From the NCBI GenBank assembly GCA_021781255.1, contig JAJXXG010000306.1:1-13061 (forward strand): a stretch of DNA of 13,061 nucleotides. Direction: 5' to 3'. The stretch is from Acidobacteriota bacterium (lineage in GTDB: Bacteria > Acidobacteriota > Terriglobia > Terriglobales > Acidobacteriaceae). A model generated the notes under the pieces. It saw nothing but the letters and a program-made list of their open reading frames with translations. It did not search any database and was not told where the DNA came from. Below, piece by piece: positions 10,867 to 13,061 of this stretch. Each line of letters opens with the position of its first letter. Positions within the stretch are counted from its first letter, which is position 1. The translations under genes were made by a program, and so were the position numbers.

Positions 10867-13061
10867 ATGCCCTCCGAACACAACACTGGACTCGACGCCT
10901 TGCACCCGCTCCTCGAACATCTGAATCCCGAACAGCGCGCCGCGGTGGAGGCTACCGAAGGCCCCCTGCTCATCCTGGCTGGCGCCGGATCAGGCAAAAC
11001 GCGCGTCATTACGCACCGCATCGCCTGGCTTATCCGCGAGAAAAACGTTGCGCCCGACTCGATTCTGGCCGTCACTTTCACCAACAAGGCCGCCAGCGAG
11101 ATGGCCGAGCGCGTGGATCGCCTGCTGGGCCATTCGTCTCTGGCAAAACCTCTGATCTCCACCTTCCACTCGCTCTGCGTGCGCATCCTGCGCCGCGACA
11201 TCGAGGCGCTGAAGGTCGGTGGCCAGGGGCTGACGCGCACCTTCACCATCTTCGATGAAAACGATCAGTCGGGGCTAGTCAAGCAGATCATGAAGCGCAT
11301 GGGGCTCGACATCAAGCAGATGACGCCGCGCTCCGTGCAGGGCCGCATCTCGTGGGCCAAAAACCACATGGTCGACCCGCAGGATTATTTCCTTAGTTCC
11401 AAAGACCCCACCAGCGAGCGCGTCGCACACATCTTCAAGGCCTATCAGGGCGAGTTGCGCAAAAACAACGCCATGGACTTCGACGACCTGCTGCTCGAAG
11501 CCGTGCGCCTGCTCAAAGCCTCAGGCGAAGTGAGGGAGCGCTACCAGCGCCGCTATCAATATTTGTTGGTTGACGAGTACCAGGACACCAACCGCCCGCA
11601 GTACGAGCTGATGAAGCTGCTGGCCGGCGAGCACAAGAACGTGTGCGCCGTGGGCGACGAGGACCAGAGCATCTACTCCTGGCGAGGCGCCGACATCCGT
11701 AACATTCTCGAGTTCGAGAAGGACTTTCCCGACGCGCGCATTGTGCGCCTGGAACAGAACTATCGCTCCACGCAAATCATTCTTGAAGCGGCCGGCGCGG
11801 TCGTCGCCAACAACATCCAGCGCAAAGGCAAAAAGTTGTGGACCGAGCGCCAGGGCGGATCGCTCATCGGCTACTATGAAGCGCCCGACGGCGAAAACGA
11901 GGCGCTCTTCATCGCCGGCAGGATTCAGGCGTTTCTACGAATCTCCTCCGAAACGCAAGAGCCCGGAAGGGCCGCCGTTCTCTATCGCACCAACGCGCAA
12001 TCGCGCCTGGTTGAAGAAGCGCTGCGCCGCTACAACATCAGCTACACCATGGTGGGCGGATTCAGCTTTTACGAGCGCGCCGAAATCAAGGACCTGCTCG
12101 CGTATCTCCGGCTCGTCCGCAATCCGCACGACTCCATGGCCCTGCAGCGCGTGATCAACACGCCCGCACGCGGAATCGGCAAAACCACGCTTGAAACCGT
12201 GGAGCGGCTGGCTCTTGAAACCGGCGTCTCCACATGGGACGCTACGGCCGCGGCCATAGCCAACCGCCTCATACCCGCGCGCGCGCTGGTGGCGCTTGAA
12301 TCGTTCCGCCAGCTTATTCTCGACGCGCAGGCCATGCTCGATCTTGACTTCGCCGGCAAGCTCGCCGCCGATGTAGCGGAATCGGCAGCCGGCGGCGCAG
12401 ACACGGGCTTTGCCTTCGGCGCCGCAGAGGCAGACACGGCAGACGCGAACGCACCCGCTGTGAATCCGCAACCAGACCCCGACTTTGATTCAGACGCAGA
12501 GGAAATCGCCAACGATACAGAGAAGAAGGTGAGCGGGTTCCGCGCGCCCGGCGACGCGGCCACACTGCCTGAACTGATTCGTTTCATCATCGACCGCACC
12601 GGCTACATTAAAGCTCTTGAAACCGAGGGCACGCCCGAGGCTTTCAGCCGCATTGAGAACCTGAAGGAACTGGCCAACGCCGCTCACGACGCCGAGGAGC
12701 GCGGCGAAACGCTGGCCGAGTTCCTCGACCACGCTGCTCTCGCGTCAGACACAGATCAGTTCGACCCCAACGCGCGCGTCACGCTCATGACGCTGCACGC
12801 CGCCAAGGGACTCGAGTTTCCGCTGGTCTTTCTCGCCGGACTCGAAGAGGGCCTGTTTCCCCACTCGCGCACGCTCTCAAGCCCCGAAGAGCTCGAAGAG
12901 GAGCGGCGCCTTTGCTACGTGGGCATGACGCGCGCCATGGACTCGCTCGTCCTGAGCCGCGCCCACTATCGCCGCCGTTACGGCTACGATGCTCCGGAGC
13001 CGACCATCCCTTCGCGCTTTCTGGAAGAGGTTCCCACACAGTTGGTGGAGAACCTGGGGGG
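10867..13061 (+). CDS. pcrA: UvrD/PcrA-type superfamily 1A DNA helicase (C-terminus off the right edge)
   Basis: ATP-driven 3'-5' DNA translocase and helicase used in nucleotide-excision and mismatch repair and in clearing proteins from DNA. Visible motifs: Q-motif LNPEQRAAV (19-27), Walker A AGAGSGKT (38-45), Ia VTFTNKAASEM (69-79), Ib STFHSL (98-103), II LLVDEYQDT (233-241) with D236 and E237, III VGDEDQSIYSWRG (262-274), IV QNYRST (297-302), V VTLMTLHAAKGLEF (638-651) and VI RLCYVGMTRA (681-690). All are intact. The 731 codons in view lack only the C-terminal tail. About 65 Ala/Asp-rich residues (roughly 497-562) interrupt the 2B domain. The start ATG has GGAG 9 nt upstream; an in-frame ATG at 10789 has no ribosome site. 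PcrA versus UvrD cannot be settled from this sequence. It is transcribed away from rplA. Confidence 0.95.
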   Translation, partial: MPSEHNTGLDALHPLLEHLNPEQRAAVEATEGPLLILAGAGSGKTRVITHRIAWLIREKNVAPDSILAVTFTNKAASEMAERVDRLLGHSSLAKPLISTFHSLCVRILRRDIEALKVGGQGLTRTFTIFDENDQSGLVKQIMKRMGLDIKQMTPRSVQGRISWAKNHMVDPQDYFLSSKDPTSERVAHIFKAYQGELRKNNAMDFDDLLLEAVRLLKASGEVRERYQRRYQYLLVDEYQDTNRPQYELMKLLAGEHKNVCAVGDEDQSIYSWRGADIRNILEFEKDFPDARIVRLEQNYRSTQIILEAAGAVVANNIQRKGKKLWTERQGGSLIGYYEAPDGENEALFIAGRIQAFLRISSETQEPGRAAVLYRTNAQSRLVEEALRRYNISYTMVGGFSFYERAEIKDLLAYLRLVRNPHDSMALQRVINTPARGIGKTTLETVERLALETGVSTWDATAAAIANRLIPARALVALESFRQLILDAQAMLDLDFAGKLAADVAESAAGGADTGFAFGAAEADTADANAPAVNPQPDPDFDSDAEEIANDTEKKVSGFRAPGDAATLPELIRFIIDRTGYIKALETEGTPEAFSRIENLKELANAAHDAEERGETLAEFLDHAALASDTDQFDPNARVTLMTLHAAKGLEFPLVFLAGLEEGLFPHSRTLSSPEELEEERRLCYVGMTRAMDSLVLSRAHYRRRYGYDAPEPTIPSRFLEEVPTQLVENLG

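Overview
The window is chromosomal core-genome DNA carrying the ribosomal-protein/RNA-polymerase beta operon on the minus strand (order of transcription rplA, rplJ, rplL, rpoB, rpoC) and a UvrD/PcrA-type DNA helicase gene running the other way at the right edge. The DNA is GC-rich with strong GC bias at third codon positions. From recall of family sequences only, the RpoB and RpoC proteins look most like those of Acidobacteriota (class Terriglobia). No search was possible, so this is a moderate-confidence placement.

Layout, left to right: the N-terminal 962 codons of rpoC (1-2886, continuing past the left edge); a 237-nt spacer with a heptad-repeat inverted element; complete rpoB (3124-7668); an unusually long 776-nt spacer with several palindromes and a candidate rpoBC promoter; rplL (8445-8825); a 218-nt spacer with a second heptad element; rplJ (9044-9577); a 212-nt spacer filled almost entirely by a third heptad element; rplA (9790-10497); a 369-nt divergent control region with a good promoter for the operon; and pcrA/uvrD (10867 to the right edge, plus strand). 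rplK, nusG and secE, which normally precede rplA, are not present next to it here.

The genes work together in the usual way. L1, L10 and L7/L12 build the L1 stalk and the GTPase stalk of the 50S subunit, beta and beta' form the RNA polymerase catalytic core, and the helicase acts in DNA repair. No defence system, mobile-element gene, tRNA, rRNA or CRISPR array is visible.

The unusual content lies between and inside these genes. (1) Three of the four spacers inside the operon carry pairs of inverted arms built from 7-nt units in tandem (GCTAANN/NNTTAGC in two, CTGNNNN/NNNNCAG in the third), each starting 0-7 nt after the stop codon of the upstream gene. (2) RpoB has an eight-cysteine insertion forming two putative zinc ribbons. 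The first copies the spacing and many residues of the zinc ribbon at the start of RpoC, suggesting domain sharing between the two largest polymerase subunits. (3) The rplL-rpoB spacer carries a promoter-like element whose -10 lies in the loop of a perfect 9-bp inverted repeat, amid alternating GCGTCC/GGACGC hexamers.
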